Part shown: positions 43,317 through 52,837 of the stretch, one piece after another
How the letters are laid out: every line of letters begins with the position of its first letter
Numbering within the stretch: position 1 is the stretch's first letter
NCBI GenBank assembly: GCA_020072965.1
Contig: JAIQFY010000008.1
Span: 140,895 to 204,894, forward strand
Source of the DNA: Terriglobia bacterium
GTDB lineage: Bacteria; Acidobacteriota; Terriglobia; JAIQFV01
Length of the DNA: 64,000 nucleotides
Reading direction: 5' to 3'
Notes under the pieces: model-generated
Told to the model about the DNA's origin: nothing
Database searches by the model: none
The model's input: only the letters and a program-made list of their open reading frames with translations
Program-made: the position numbers and the translations under genes

Positions 43317-46300
43317 CTATTCTCCCGCCGGCTCCACCAGGGGATTGCCGATTTGCAAGTGGATCCTCCGGGCCAACCAGTCAAAAGCCAGGTAGATCAC
43401 CGGGGTTGTATAAAGAGTCAGCAATTGGCTGAGCAGCAACCCGCCCACAATGGTGATGCCAAGGGGCCGGCGCAGCTCGGAACCAACACCTGAACCGAGG
43501 GCCAGCGGCAAACCGCCGAGCAGCGCCGCCATGGTCGTCATCATGATGGGGCGGAAACGCAAGAGGCACGCTTCATAAATGGCATCCAGCGGCGGTTTGC
43601 CTTCCTTGCGCTCCGCTTCGAGGGCGAAGTCAATCATCATGATGGCGTTTTTCTTCACGATGCCGATCAGCAGAATCATGCCAATCAGGGCGATGACGCT
43701 GAACTCCGTCTTGCACAACAGGAGTGCGAGAATGGCGCCGACGCCGGCCGATGGGAGCGTTGAAAGAATCGTGATGGGATGAATGTAGCTCTCGTAAAGT
43801 ATGCCCAACACGATGTAGACAACAATGATGGCGGCCAGGATCAGGAGGGGCTCATTGGCGAGGGAAGCCCGGAAGGCGGCGGCCGTACCCTGAAAATTCG
43901 TCTGAATGCTCGGCGGCATGCCCAGCTCCTGCTTGGCGTCGTCAATGGTGCTGACCGCTTGCCCAAGCGAAGTGCCGGGCGCCAGGTTAAACGACAACGT
44001 CACTACCGGGAACTGCCCCTGATGGTTGATGGCCAGGGCAGTCGTGGAGGGCACAAATCGCGTGAAGGAGCTCAGCGGGATTTGTTGGCCCGTCGTCGAA
44101 TGCACATAGATATCCTTGAGCGAGTTCGGGTCTTTCTGAAACTCGGGTGCCACTTCCAGCACCACGTGGTACTGGTTGAGCTGGGTAAATATGGTGGAGA
44201 CCTGCCGTTGACCAAAGGCATCGTAGAGCGTGTCGTCGACTGTCTGCGGGAGGATGCCCAGCCGGGAGGCCGTGTCGCGGTCAATCTCCAGGGTAGCGAG
44301 CAAGCCCAGATTTTGCTGGTCACTGGCGACATCGCGCAGTTCGGGAATTTTCTGCATTCTGTCGATCACGCGCGGCGTCCAATAGGCGAGCTCCTTGGGG
44401 TCGACATCCTCCAGGCTGTATTGGAACTGTGTGCGGCTCACCCGGTCCTCCACGGTGAGATCCTGCACCGGCTGCATAAACAGCGTGATCCCGCCGACCT
44501 TCTGAAGGGCCGGCTGCAGGCGACGGATGACCTCCGAGGCGGAGAGGTGACGATTCTCAAGCGGCTTCAGGTTGATCTGAATCCGGCCACTGTTGATGGT
44601 CGTGTTCGCGCCGTCAATCCCAATGAACGAGGAGAGGCTTTCGACCGCGGGATCCCGCAGGATGACGCGCGCCAACGCCTCTTGCCGCTGGGACATCGCC
44701 GTGAAAGAGACATTCTGTGGCGCATCGGAGACGCCAAGGATGACTCCGGTGTCTTGCACCGGAAAAAAGCCCTTGGGAACAAACACGTACAGGAGGATGG
44801 TCAAAACCAGCGTGGCCGCCGTAACGACCAAAGTCGTTCCGCGATATCGGAGGACAAATTGCAGCGTGCGCCCGTAAAAAGCAATGGTCGACTCAAACCA
44901 CTCTTCCGACTTCCGGTAAAACCAGCTCTGCTTGTTTTTCTCCTCGTTCTTCAGCAGCTTCGCGCACATCATGGGAGTGAGCGTCAAGGACACGACCGCG
45001 GACACCAGGATCGTCACGGCCAGCGTCACGGCAAATTCACGGAACAGCCGGCCCACAATATCGCCCATGAAGAGCAGGGGGATCAATACTGCAATCAATG
45101 AAACCGTCAGTGAAACAATGGTGAACCCGATCTGTTCCGCGCCTTTGAGGGCAGCCTGAAGCGGCGACTCTCCCGCTTCGATGAAGCGGCTGATGTTTTC
45201 AATCATGACGATGGCGTCATCGACCACGAAGCCGGTGGAGATGGTCAGCGCCATCAGGGTGAGGTTGTTCAGGCTGTAACCGAGCAGGTACATCACCCCG
45301 AACGTCCCGACAATGGACAGGGGCACAGCGATGCTCGGGATGACGGTGGCGGAAACACTGCGCAGAAACAGGAAAATGACCATCACGACCAGCGCCACAG
45401 TCAGCATGAGTGAGAACTGCACATCCGCCACCGAGGCACGGATCGTCGTCGTCCGATCGGTCAGGGCGGTGACCTTCACGGAGGCGGGCAGGGAAGCCTG
45501 CAAAACGGGGAGGAGCTTCTTCACGCGGTCGACCACGCCGATGATGTTTGCGCCCGGCTGACGCTGGATGTTGAGAATAACGGCGGGGTTGTCATTGGCC
45601 CAGGCGGCCTGGTTGAGGTTCTCAACCCCATCGACGACCGAAGCCACATCGCTCAGCCGGACGGGAGCGCCGTTGTGAAAGGCGACAATCAGGGGCCGGT
45701 AATCATTGCCCGACGTGAGTTGATCGTTGGCATCGATCGTGTAAGCCTGCTGAGGGCCATCAAAATTCCCTTTCGCCTGGTCCACATTGGCCTGGCCCAG
45801 CGAGACGCGAAGGTCTTCCAAGCTCAATCCGTAAGAGGCGAGCGCCGTTGGATTCGCCTTAATCCGTACGGCCGGACGTTGGCCCCCGCTGATACTGACG
45901 AGCCCGACACCGGGAAGCTGCGATATCTTCTGTGCCAGCGTCGTGTCTGCCAGATCTTCCACCTTCGAGAGCGGCAGTGAATCGGAGGTGAGCGCCAGCG
46001 TCAGAATGGGTGCGTCGGCGGGATTGATCTTGGAATAGATTGGTGGATTGGGCAGGTCGCGGGGCAAGAGTTGGGAGGCCGCATTGATCGCGGCTTGGAC
46101 TTCCTGTTCGGCTACGTCGATATTGAGGTCGAGCACGAATTGCAACGTGATGATTGAGCTCCCGAACGAGCTCGTAGAGGTCATCTGGTTCAAGCCGGGG
46201 ATCTGCCCAAACTGTCGCTCCAGAGGAGAGGTGACCGACGACGCCATCACATCCGGACTGGCCCCGGGATAGAATGTCAGCACTTGAATGGTGGGGTAGT

Positions 46301-46421
46301 CGACCTGCGGCAGTGCCGAGACCGGCAGTTGCCTGTAAGCCACAAACCCCGCCAGCAGAATCCCTACCATCAACAGGCTGGTGGCCACGGGCCGTAAGAT
46401 GAATGGCCTGGATGGACTCAT
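43317..46421 (-). CDS. mdtB: RND multidrug efflux permease, MdtB-like
   Basis: The 1034-residue partner of the downstream permease starts [47 protein letters not shown]. It also has the Asp pair ('[23 protein letters not shown]') and the closing '[32 protein letters not shown]'. Its start overlaps the stop of the membrane-fusion gene by four bases, so the two are translationally coupled. It keeps the full length of the HAE1 family with no lesions. Two paralogous permeases in tandem after one adaptor is the mdtABC layout. Confidence 0.95.
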   Translation of the reverse strand: MSPSRPFILRPVATSLLMVGILLAGFVAYRQLPVSALPQVDYPTIQVLTFYPGASPDVMASSVTSPLERQFGQIPGLNQMTSTSSFGSSIITLQFVLDLNIDVAEQEVQAAINAASQLLPRDLPNPPIYSKINPADAPILTLALTSDSLPLSKVEDLADTTLAQKISQLPGVGLVSISGGQRPAVRIKANPTALASYGLSLEDLRVSLGQANVDQAKGNFDGPQQAYTIDANDQLTSGNDYRPLIVAFHNGAPVRLSDVASVVDGVENLNQAAWANDNPAVILNIQRQPGANIIGVVDRVKKLLPVLQASLPASVKVTALTDRTTTIRASVADVQFSLMLTVALVVMVIFLFLRSVSATVIPSIAVPLSIVGTFGVMYLLGYSLNNLTLMALTISTGFVVDDAIVMIENISRFIEAGESPLQAALKGAEQIGFTIVSLTVSLIAVLIPLLFMGDIVGRLFREFAVTLAVTILVSAVVSLTLTPMMCAKLLKNEEKNKQSWFYRKSEEWFESTIAFYGRTLQFVLRYRGTTLVVTAATLVLTILLYVFVPKGFFPVQDTGVILGVSDAPQNVSFTAMSQRQEALARVILRDPAVESLSSFIGIDGANTTINSGRIQINLKPLENRHLSASEVIRRLQPALQKVGGITLFMQPVQDLTVEDRVSRTQFQYSLEDVDPKELAYWTPRVIDRMQKIPELRDVASDQQNLGLLATLEIDRDTASRLGILPQTVDDTLYDAFGQRQVSTIFTQLNQYHVVLEVAPEFQKDPNSLKDIYVHSTTGQQIPLSSFTRFVPSTTALAINHQGQFPVVTLSFNLAPGTSLGQAVSTIDDAKQELGMPPSIQTNFQGTAAAFRASLANEPLLILAAIIVVYIVLGILYESYIHPITILSTLPSAGVGAILALLLCKTEFSVIALIGMILLIGIVKKNAIMMIDFALEAERKEGKPPLDAIYEACLLRFRPIMMTTMAALLGGLPLALGSGVGSELRRPLGITIVGGLLLSQLLTLYTTPVIYLAFDWLARRIHLQIGNPLVEPAGE

Positions 46422-47716
46422 TGCGGCTGTCCTCCGCCACCTCTTGCCCCGCCACGTCCGCCCTGACCGCTCCCGGGCCCGCCCGCACCGGCCGGTCCAC
46501 CGGTCGAGGTCCGGGCATCAATCTTGCTGCCGTCTTGCAGTTTGTCTTGCCCATCCACGACGACCGATTCTCCGGGCCGGAGGCCTTCGCTGATGCCCAC
46601 GGAGCTGCCTGACGTCAAGGCGATCGTCACCGAACGGATCTTCACGGAGTCCCCACCCGTGACCACATAGACGTAAGCCCCCTGCGGCCCCCTCTGAATG
46701 GCCGCGGCAGGAACAACAGTGAGGCTGCGGCGGGTGTCTACCAACAGGTGGACGTTAACAAATTGGTTCGGGAAAAGGACGCCGTCGTTGTTATCAAAAA
46801 TGGTCTTCAACTTGAACGTACCGGTATTAGGATCAATTTGATTGTCGATGGTGAGGAGCGTTCCAGTGGCGATTTTTGTCGTGTTGTCGCGGTCAAATGC
46901 ATCCGCCGGAAGTTTCGCCCCCTCGCGCAGTTTTTTATAGACCACGGGAAGCTGATCCTGGGGGAGCGTGAAAATGACAGAAATGGGCTGGAGTTGCGTG
47001 ATGACGACCAGGCCGTTGGGATCATTGGCGTGAATGATATTGCCCTGGTCGACAAGGCGCAGACCCATCCGCCCGCTGAGGGGCGCCGTGATCCGACAGT
47101 ATGTCAAATTCAGTCTTTGACTGTTAATCAGGGCCTGGTCCGCGCGCACGGCCCCTTCGAGCTGACTCACCAGGGCACTTTGCGTATCGAATTGCGCCCG
47201 GGGGGTAACACCCTCCTGCGATAACTTTTGATATCTCGCGTAATCGATACGTGCTCCGTCCAACTGGGCCTGGTCCTTCGCCAGCTGACCTTGCATCTGG
47301 TCCAAAGCCACTTGAAAGGGGCGTGGATCGATTTGGGCAAGAAAATCCCCAGCGCGCACGAACTGTCCTTCACGATACGCCACCTCGACAAGTTGCCCAT
47401 CCACACGGCTTTTCACAGTGACTGTGTTGAACGCATTGACTGTGCCCAGACCTTCCAGATAGATGGGGACATCTCTACTCTCCACCGGGGCCACGGCCAC
47501 GGGAATTGCACGCCCCGCTCCCGGCCCCGTCCTCGTCGCGGATGCCTCCTGGGAACGCGCTCTCAGCTTGTAGGCGCCCCATGCGACTCCAGCCAAAAGG
47601 ATCAGGATCAGGAGCCAGAGCCAATATTTCTTGTGCGCGCGCACCCTCATTTCCTCCTCTTTGAGACTTGGCGGAATTTGAGCATTACTCCCCTCCAGGG
47701 GACCATAGGTGGACAT
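46418..47716 (-). CDS. mdtA: RND efflux membrane-fusion protein, MdtA-like
   Basis: The preferred start at 47716 ([24 protein letters not shown] upstream) gives 432 residues; a frame to 47755 lacks a ribosome binding site. A single N-terminal membrane anchor (about 30-50, [23 protein letters not shown]) is followed by lipoyl-like halves ('[36 protein letters not shown]' and '[29 protein letters not shown]'), an alpha-hairpin, and beta-barrel and membrane-proximal domains. The C-terminus is very rich in glycine ([18 protein letters not shown]...), an unusual tail. It is the first gene of the pump operon and bridges the permeases to an outer-membrane channel encoded elsewhere. Confidence 0.94.
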   Translation of the reverse strand: MSTYGPLEGSNAQIPPSLKEEEMRVRAHKKYWLWLLILILLAGVAWGAYKLRARSQEASATRTGPGAGRAIPVAVAPVESRDVPIYLEGLGTVNAFNTVTVKSRVDGQLVEVAYREGQFVRAGDFLAQIDPRPFQVALDQMQGQLAKDQAQLDGARIDYARYQKLSQEGVTPRAQFDTQSALVSQLEGAVRADQALINSQRLNLTYCRITAPLSGRMGLRLVDQGNIIHANDPNGLVVITQLQPISVIFTLPQDQLPVVYKKLREGAKLPADAFDRDNTTKIATGTLLTIDNQIDPNTGTFKLKTIFDNNDGVLFPNQFVNVHLLVDTRRSLTVVPAAAIQRGPQGAYVYVVTGGDSVKIRSVTIALTSGSSVGISEGLRPGESVVVDGQDKLQDGSKIDARTSTGGPAGAGGPGSGQGGRGGARGGGGQPQ

Positions 47717-47922
47717 CAACGCACCTTTGACATATGAAATGTCCGAATTTATCATGACGCAAATCGTGCGTCCATCGTTACATCGATGACTCGAGTTTGG
47801 CGGTTTGGGCTGAATTGAGTGAAGATTCGCCTACTTTCCGCACGACCGCTCTCCACAGTTGGTCTTATTTTCAAACCTGAATTACTTTGGACCCGCTCTT
47901 TCATGTAGATGGATCTTTTTCC

Positions 47923-47956
47923 TTGACAACTTCAATAATTCCAGTATTATTGAAGT
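47923..47956 (+). promoter_or_regulatory. arsR promoter with internal ArsR-type operator
   Basis: TTGACA (47923-47928), a 16-base spacer and TATTAT (47945-47950) form a strong promoter. The inverted repeat CTTCAATAA (47930-47938) / TTATTGAAG (47947-47955) overlaps the spacer and -10. The arsR ATG begins at 47957, about 7 bases after the -10, where transcription itself should start. Confidence 0.8.
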
Positions 47957-48313
47957 ATGAACAAGCCGGTCACAAACACTTCGTCTGGAGACATCATCCG
48001 GTACGCCGACATGCTGGCAGCCATGGGGACGGAATCGAGACTCCGGATCATGCGGCTGCTGCTGGCTGCGCATCCGGACGGCATGGTGGTCGGTGAGATT
48101 CTCGAGGCATTAGGGATTTCACCCTCAAATCTCTCACACCACCTGGAAAAACTGAAACACGAGGAGCTGGTGCACGTGACACGGGAGGGCACATTCCTGC
48201 GCTGCAGGGCAAATACTGAAGCCCTGAAGGAACTCCTGACCTTTCTGTATGCCGAATGCTGCACGCGGACGAAGGCGATCAAACCCGAACAAATTGTTCA
48301 ACTTTCTAATTAG
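47957..48313 (+). CDS. arsR: ArsR-family arsenic-responsive repressor
   Basis: The 118-residue winged helix-turn-helix repressor reads 'YADMLAAMGTESRLRIMRLLLAAHPDGMVVGEILEALGISPSNLSHHLEKLKHEELVHVTREGTFLRCRAN'. C101-C102 (YAECCTRTKAI) near the C-terminus and C83 can make a three-coordinate As(III) site of the kind seen in ArsR variants linked to arsM. The operator lies in its own promoter, so it should repress itself and the downstream methyltransferase, which starts 8 bases after its stop codon. No ribosome binding site precedes the ATG; the transcript is predicted to be leaderless. Confidence 0.92.
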   Translation: MNKPVTNTSSGDIIRYADMLAAMGTESRLRIMRLLLAAHPDGMVVGEILEALGISPSNLSHHLEKLKHEELVHVTREGTFLRCRANTEALKELLTFLYAECCTRTKAIKPEQIVQLSN

Positions 48314-48321
48314 GAGAACCC

Positions 48322-49155
48322 ATGGACACGCAAGATATCAAGGAAGTGGTGAAAGAGAAGTACGGTCAGGCTGCTTTGAGAGTAGTCGAAGGCGGCAAGA
48401 GCTCCTGTTGCGGCACGGCCTCGACCTCGGTCCCCCTCTGCGATGACCCCATCACGAGCAGACTTTATGATTTGAACCAGACGGCCGGGCTGCCTGACAA
48501 GGCGGTGCTGGCTTCTCTGGGTTGCGGTAATCCTACCGCCCTCGCTGAGCTGAATCCGGGTGAGACCGTGCTCGACCTGGGATCAGGGGGCGGCATTGAT
48601 GTCCTTCTGTCAGCGAAGCGGGTCGGCCCCACCGGAAAGGCGTACGGACTGGACATGACCGACGAAATGCTGGCTCTGGCCAACGAGAACAAGCACAAAG
48701 CCGGAATCAATAATGTCGAGTTCCTCAAAGGAGAAATCGAGAACATTCCGCTGCCGGAAAATTCCGTTGATGTCATCATTTCAAATTGTGTGATCAATTT
48801 GTCGGCCGATAAAGACCGGGTGTTTGCTGAGGCGTTTCGTGTCCTGAAGCCGGGTGGAAGACTTGCGGTCTCCGATGTCGTGACTCGAGGTGAGATTCCC
48901 TCCGACATCCGAAAGAGTGTGTTGCTCTGGGTGGGCTGCGTGGCGGGGGCACTGGACGAGAAAGAATACCGGGAAAAACTGGCGACGGCCGGTTTTGAAA
49001 ACATTGATCTGGAACCGACCCGGATCTACCGGGTGGCGGATGCCCTGAATTTCCTGACCGATCAGGGGATGGATGTGGCGGTCATCGGCCCCCAGGTGGA
49101 CGAGAAATTCATGAGCGCTTTTATTCGTGCCCGAAAGCCGTTGGAGGGCAAGTGA
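48322..49155 (+). CDS. arsM: Arsenite S-adenosylmethionine methyltransferase
   Basis: The 277-residue cytosolic enzyme methylates As(III) stepwise using S-adenosylmethionine. The SAM-binding motif is 'TVLDLGSGGGIDVLLSA'. The conserved cysteines are present: Cys68 (LASLGCGNP), Cys156 (ISNCVINL) and Cys206 (WVGCVAGAL), plus the N-terminal Cys29-Cys30 pair and Cys40, which align with the classical arsenite-binding set. AGGAG precedes the ATG. It forms an arsR-arsM operon, and no arsenate reductase or efflux gene is in the cluster. Confidence 0.95.
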   Translation: MDTQDIKEVVKEKYGQAALRVVEGGKSSCCGTASTSVPLCDDPITSRLYDLNQTAGLPDKAVLASLGCGNPTALAELNPGETVLDLGSGGGIDVLLSAKRVGPTGKAYGLDMTDEMLALANENKHKAGINNVEFLKGEIENIPLPENSVDVIISNCVINLSADKDRVFAEAFRVLKPGGRLAVSDVVTRGEIPSDIRKSVLLWVGCVAGALDEKEYREKLATAGFENIDLEPTRIYRVADALNFLTDQGMDVAVIGPQVDEKFMSAFIRARKPLEGK

Positions 49156-49209
49156 TCGATGGAGACACCCTGACGGTGGGTCTTGTGAGAGAAGGAGCGA
49201 GGAACAACA

Positions 49210-49884
49210 TTGCCTTTTCAACTTATTAAGAAGAGCCTGATCTTTATTCTTGTTTTCTCCTGACATTTGCTCATCTACCCCGGGCCGGGTGGCGCAAGTG
49301 AACTTCAGACGCTAAATCCATGGTCAACTAGTCAGGAAGACAAGATTGAGACTGTGACATTGAGCTTCAAGGGGGAAGTGACCCGTGGCCAGCGGTTTGA
49401 GAAGAAACTATGGCAGGGTCTAGTATTCCGCCTTGCACCCGACGAAAGCGGTTGGACTGTTTTCTTGGGAAATAGAACTGCTCCGCAATCAAATTACTGC
49501 GCAGTGGAAACACCGCCTTTCCACGGAACCAACTCCCTCAATATTTGGGGCAGAGACTTTGCGAAGATTCAAAACTCTGGCAAGAGTCAAGCTGGGCTAA
49601 GACAAATCCTCGAACCAGAACAAACAAGAACATTCTGGTTTGTTCTCAACGCGAAGGATTATCGGAAGGCCCATGACGCTCTTGGCATCATACTTTATAG
49701 GTACAACCAACCCGCTGAACGGGTAAAGGACGCGGATGACGCCTGGGGCAGGATAACGACGGGGGGAGGGAAGCTAACGGTCAAGGAAGTGAGGCTGAGC
49801 GACCATGACATCGATGGCGAACCGCGGATCTACTACTTGAAGTTTGAGGTGATGTTACGGCTGCCTAAGGAATTCATGAAATAA
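49210..49884 (+). pseudogene. Exported hypothetical protein interrupted by in-frame TGA
   Basis: A TTG at 49210 preceded by GAGG opens a signal-peptide-like start (MPFQLIKKSLIFILVFS) that meets a TGA at 49261. The same frame then continues HLLIYPGPGGASELQTLNPWS... for 205 residues without another stop up to 49884. If TGA were TGG the hydrophobic segment and a GGAS cleavage-like site would be continuous. The body ('VTLSFKGEVTRGQRFEKKLWQGLVFRLAPDESGWTVFLGN...FWFVLNAKDYRKAHDALGIILYRYN') is a beta-rich domain I do not recognise. It may be a nonsense-mutated gene or a product started inside at TTG 49267. Confidence 0.6.
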
Positions 49885-50028
49885 CTGCTCTGCCTCATTC
49901 CCGTGGAGGTTCGAGTGGTACCTAACCCGCACATGTCTTAAATCCGCGACGCCTCGACGGGAAGCCTACTGAGAGGTGATCTACCAGTCCTCAGAACTGT
50001 GAGTCTCAGAATCTGAATTGAGCTGATC

Positions 50029-51123
50029 ATGAAAGGATTTCTTAAACTCCTTGGTCTCTTTTTCTTCATGGTTTCTTGCGTCTGTTATCCTACCTTCTTC
50101 AAACTCACAGCCGAGAGTCACACCGAGGAGAAAGGCGCGGTATCCCGAAAGCGAGTCTCCAATTCCTATTTTCGGAACTGGCTCGAGCAGGATGTTGCCT
50201 ATATCATTACCGATGGCGAACGGGCCGTCTTCGAACACCTGAACACAAATGAAGAGCGACAGCAGTTTGTTGACCTTTTCTGGCTCAGGCGCGATCCGAC
50301 CCCTGACAACTATGAAAAAGAGTTTCAAGAAGAACATTACCGGCGATTGACATATGCCAACGAGAATTTCACCCCGCCTGTCCCTGGTTGGAAAACGGAT
50401 CGAGGCAGAATCTACATCGTCATGGGACCACCCGACCAAATCGAACGTCGATCGAACGCAAAGCCCGCCGCGGAGATCTGGAGTTATAGGAAGGTACCGG
50501 ACTGCTCTTGGGGGAGAGAAGCCTGTCTGGAGTTCATTGATTTCAATCAAAGCGGAAATTACAAGTTAGAAATGAATTCGGATACAGAAGCCTTGCTCGA
50601 TAGGCTGAAGGTGGCTAACATCACCGAAGGCGGCCGTTTCACGGTATGTGATTGGCCTCGGGAGTACCGATATGTTGGTGGGATTAGAACCCCCCAAACA
50701 AGATTCAAAGATCTTGAAGCGTGCCTTACTAATAAAGTTCAATTCAATCTTCTGACATTTAAATATGAACTGAAATTCAAGCGGATCACTGGTGCAACCA
50801 TCATGACGACCATTACTATCAGAGTTCAGAACAAAGACCTTGCCTCCCAGCGGGATACTGGCAAATTGCGGGCAAGTGTCCGTATTCTTGGCAGAATAAG
50901 GAGCGCCATAGGTACGTTCGGCCGCGTAGTAGATTCCTTCGATGGCGAAAAGGAATCCGAAACTGCGAGTGATTTGCTGAGTGAAGAGATGAAGGGAACA
51001 ACAACCTGGCAAACGATGTTGCCGCTCAAGGCGGGTTCCTACAAGCTAGAGCTGGCATTGCAAGACCCTGGCAGCAAGAATATTGGAACGAGTTATTCGT
51101 TGATTGTCGTCCCCAAACACTAG
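50029..51123 (+). CDS. GWxTD-domain exported protein
   Basis: The 364-residue protein has a signal peptide (MKGFLKLLGLFFFMVSCVC, possibly a lipoprotein at Cys17 or Cys19). The GWxTD domain (about 48-165) reads 'YFRNWLEQDVAYIITDGERAVFEHLNTNEERQQFVDLFWLRRDPTPDNYEKEFQEEHYRRLTYANENF...GWKTDRGRIYIVMGPPDQIE', with the name-giving GWKTDRGR. The domain is nearly confined to acidobacteria and some other soil phyla and its function is unknown. The C-terminal 170 residues are beta-rich. It may be surface-located. Confidence 0.92.
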   Translation: MKGFLKLLGLFFFMVSCVCYPTFFKLTAESHTEEKGAVSRKRVSNSYFRNWLEQDVAYIITDGERAVFEHLNTNEERQQFVDLFWLRRDPTPDNYEKEFQEEHYRRLTYANENFTPPVPGWKTDRGRIYIVMGPPDQIERRSNAKPAAEIWSYRKVPDCSWGREACLEFIDFNQSGNYKLEMNSDTEALLDRLKVANITEGGRFTVCDWPREYRYVGGIRTPQTRFKDLEACLTNKVQFNLLTFKYELKFKRITGATIMTTITIRVQNKDLASQRDTGKLRASVRILGRIRSAIGTFGRVVDSFDGEKESETASDLLSEEMKGTTTWQTMLPLKAGSYKLELALQDPGSKNIGTSYSLIVVPKH

Positions 51124-51246
51124 CGGATGGTTGTATTCGATCGGTCATCAGGCGGTGGCGGACCGGGGTGTGCGCTAGGCGTGATGCGTACGTTGCGAGA
51201 CGCCGGAAGGTGAAACAGCACTGCAGCACCTCCATTACAGCGGGGA

Positions 51247-51549
51247 ATGAGGGCATTGGTGACTGATTCCGAGGACGAAGGGCGGACGTTGCTGTTGACG
51301 GGTTCTGGAGTCCTGAAGGGGCGCGAGATCATTCAAGCAAAAGAGACACTCATTGCCCAACAAGAGCAAGTACGTCGTATTACCCGTGCCATGTTCCTCT
51401 TGGCCGTCGTGGCCCCCAAGGACTACATGTTTGGTCTTGCGCGCACGTGGGAAGCCTTGGTCGACAGCGCAGGTTGGCAGACGGCTGTGTTTCAAACCCG
51501 TCTGGATGCCGAGGCCTGCCTTCAGACGATCCAGCCGGCATCAGGATAA
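51247..51549 (+). CDS. Short STAS-like protein, possibly internally deleted
   Basis: The 100-residue frame reads 'DEGRTLLLTGSGVLKGREIIQAKETLIAQQEQVRRITRAMFLLAVVAPKDYMFGLARTWEALVDSAGWQTAVFQTRLDAEACLQ'. The ends fit a roughly 130-residue STAS/SpoIIAA-like family, in which the parts 'EQVRRIT' and 'VVAPKDYMFGLARTWEAL' are separated by another 30-40 residues (a strand and helix). Here they abut through 'RAMFLLA'. This suggests an internal in-frame deletion. No ribosome binding site is evident. Family resemblance is from memory. Confidence 0.45.
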   Translation: MRALVTDSEDEGRTLLLTGSGVLKGREIIQAKETLIAQQEQVRRITRAMFLLAVVAPKDYMFGLARTWEALVDSAGWQTAVFQTRLDAEACLQTIQPASG

Positions 51550-52018
51550 AGACTCGTGGCAAAGTTTAGCTCTTCAGGCCCGGAGGGCGCAAAGAGTGTT
51601 GCCCCATCTGAGCTCCGTCCGCCGTAGGCGGAGAGCGAGGGTGGGGTGCACGGTCTGTCACGAATCATCCGAGAGGCCCGGAGGGCCGGCAGAAAGAGGG
51701 ACTGCCATCCTTTCATTTTTCATTGGCTGAATAAATCAGGATGAATCCGGACATCTCTTCTGGTCCGCTCAGTTTCACAACTCTTCTAGCTCTCTCGATG
51801 CCGCAATCACTAAGCTGTGAAAAGGAACGACGTGACCCTTCGAGGTTAAATCGATTCTTTCACCCCGCAAGCGGGGCTCCAGGATTTTCTCCAATTGCTA
51901 CCCCACCCTCGCCTCGCAAAGAGCGCGGGGCCTCAGGTGGGGCCACACTCGGGCGGCCCTCCGGGCCGAACCGGATTCATTTTCTTTCATGACGTCGACC
52001 CTCTCAGTGGAGGTTTCA
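51550..52018. other. Intergenic region holding the inverted repeat pair
   Basis: Apart from the repeats no gene is recognised. GTGGAGG at the right end is the ribosome binding site of the HAD gene. Confidence 0.5.
51576..51969. repeat. Inverted pair of about 70-bp repeats
   Basis: The segment 51576-51646 (AGGCCCGGAGGGCGCAAAGA ... GCGAGGGTGGGG) matches the reverse complement of 51901-51969 over its length, sharing GGCCCGGAGGGC, GAGTGT, GCCCCA-CTGAG and GCGAGGGTGGGG. A further partial copy GAGGCCCGGAGGGCCGG lies at 51672. About 254 bases lie between the arms. Confidence 0.7.
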
Positions 52019-52681
52019 ATGCAGGCATTGATCTTTGACCTTGATGGCACGCTCATCGACACCGTCTATGCCCATGTATTCGCATGGCAGCGCGCCCTGG
52101 CAGAAGCGGGCATGGCGATCGATGGCTGGCGCATCCATCGGCGAATCGGGATGAGTGGCGGTCTGTTCACTCGTGCCGCGGCGCGTGAACTCGGCCGGGA
52201 CATCAGCGGGGCGGAGGCGGAAGCCCTTCAACGCCGGCATGGGGAGCTGTTCACAGAGCTTCTCCCGGAGCGACGCCCATTGCCGGGGGCGGTCGGCCTA
52301 TTGAGCTTCTTACGATCCGTGGGGATCTCTCATGGTATCGCCACATCCGGTCGGCGTCCGGAGATCAATAGCTCCCTGGAGGCCCTTGGGGTCCCTGAGG
52401 ATGCCGTCGTGATCGAGCGGGGCGATGTCTCCCGGGCCAAACCCGAACCGGATCTCTTTCTGGCCTGCCACCAGAGGCTGGGAGTCCAGGCCAGCGAGTG
52501 CTACGTGGTCGGTGACGCTGTGTGGGACCTTCTGGCCGCCCGGCGGGCCGGCATGTTGAGTATTGGTTTGTTGAGCGGTGGATATGGGGAAGATGAATTG
52601 AGCCGCGCGGGCGCATTCCGCGTGTATCGAGACCCGGCGGAGTTGCATCAATCATTGGACGAGCTTGGCCTGTTATCCTGA
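52019..52681 (+). CDS. HAD-superfamily phosphatase, beta-phosphoglucomutase-like
   Basis: The start at 52019 (MQALIFDLDGTLIDT) follows GGAGG; an in-frame ATG at 51989 is less likely. The 220-residue protein has HAD motif I with nucleophile Asp7 and Asp9 (DLDGT), a helical cap (about 15-80), motif II Ser/Thr in 'GIATSGRR', motif III Lys in 'SRAKPEPDLFLACHQRLG' and motif IV 'CYVVGDAVWDLLAARRAGM'. The architecture equals that of phosphoglycolate phosphatase and beta-phosphoglucomutase. The substrate is unknown. Confidence 0.92.
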   Translation: MQALIFDLDGTLIDTVYAHVFAWQRALAEAGMAIDGWRIHRRIGMSGGLFTRAAARELGRDISGAEAEALQRRHGELFTELLPERRPLPGAVGLLSFLRSVGISHGIATSGRRPEINSSLEALGVPEDAVVIERGDVSRAKPEPDLFLACHQRLGVQASECYVVGDAVWDLLAARRAGMLSIGLLSGGYGEDELSRAGAFRVYRDPAELHQSLDELGLLS

Positions 52682-52837
52682 AGGGTCAGTCAGGATGATC
52701 AACGTGGCATCGACGGAGTCAGAGTTCGAACGGATTGTTTTGGCTGCTATGTGGTATATTCTCCCCTGAAAAAAACATGAAATTCCTCACAGGAGAAAGG
52801 GCCCTCGTCATCGGGGGCAGTGAAGGATTCGCCTCCG

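Noticed and set aside
43779..45101. 440-codon plus-strand frame opposite the MdtB-like gene
   Set aside because: Shadow of a highly conserved RND permease; composition (Arg/Gly/His/Gln-rich) is typical of antisense frames.
49261..49263. Selenocysteine codon
   Set aside because: The TGA lies in a hydrophobic signal segment, and no selenocysteine insertion hairpin or selenoprotein family pattern was recognised.
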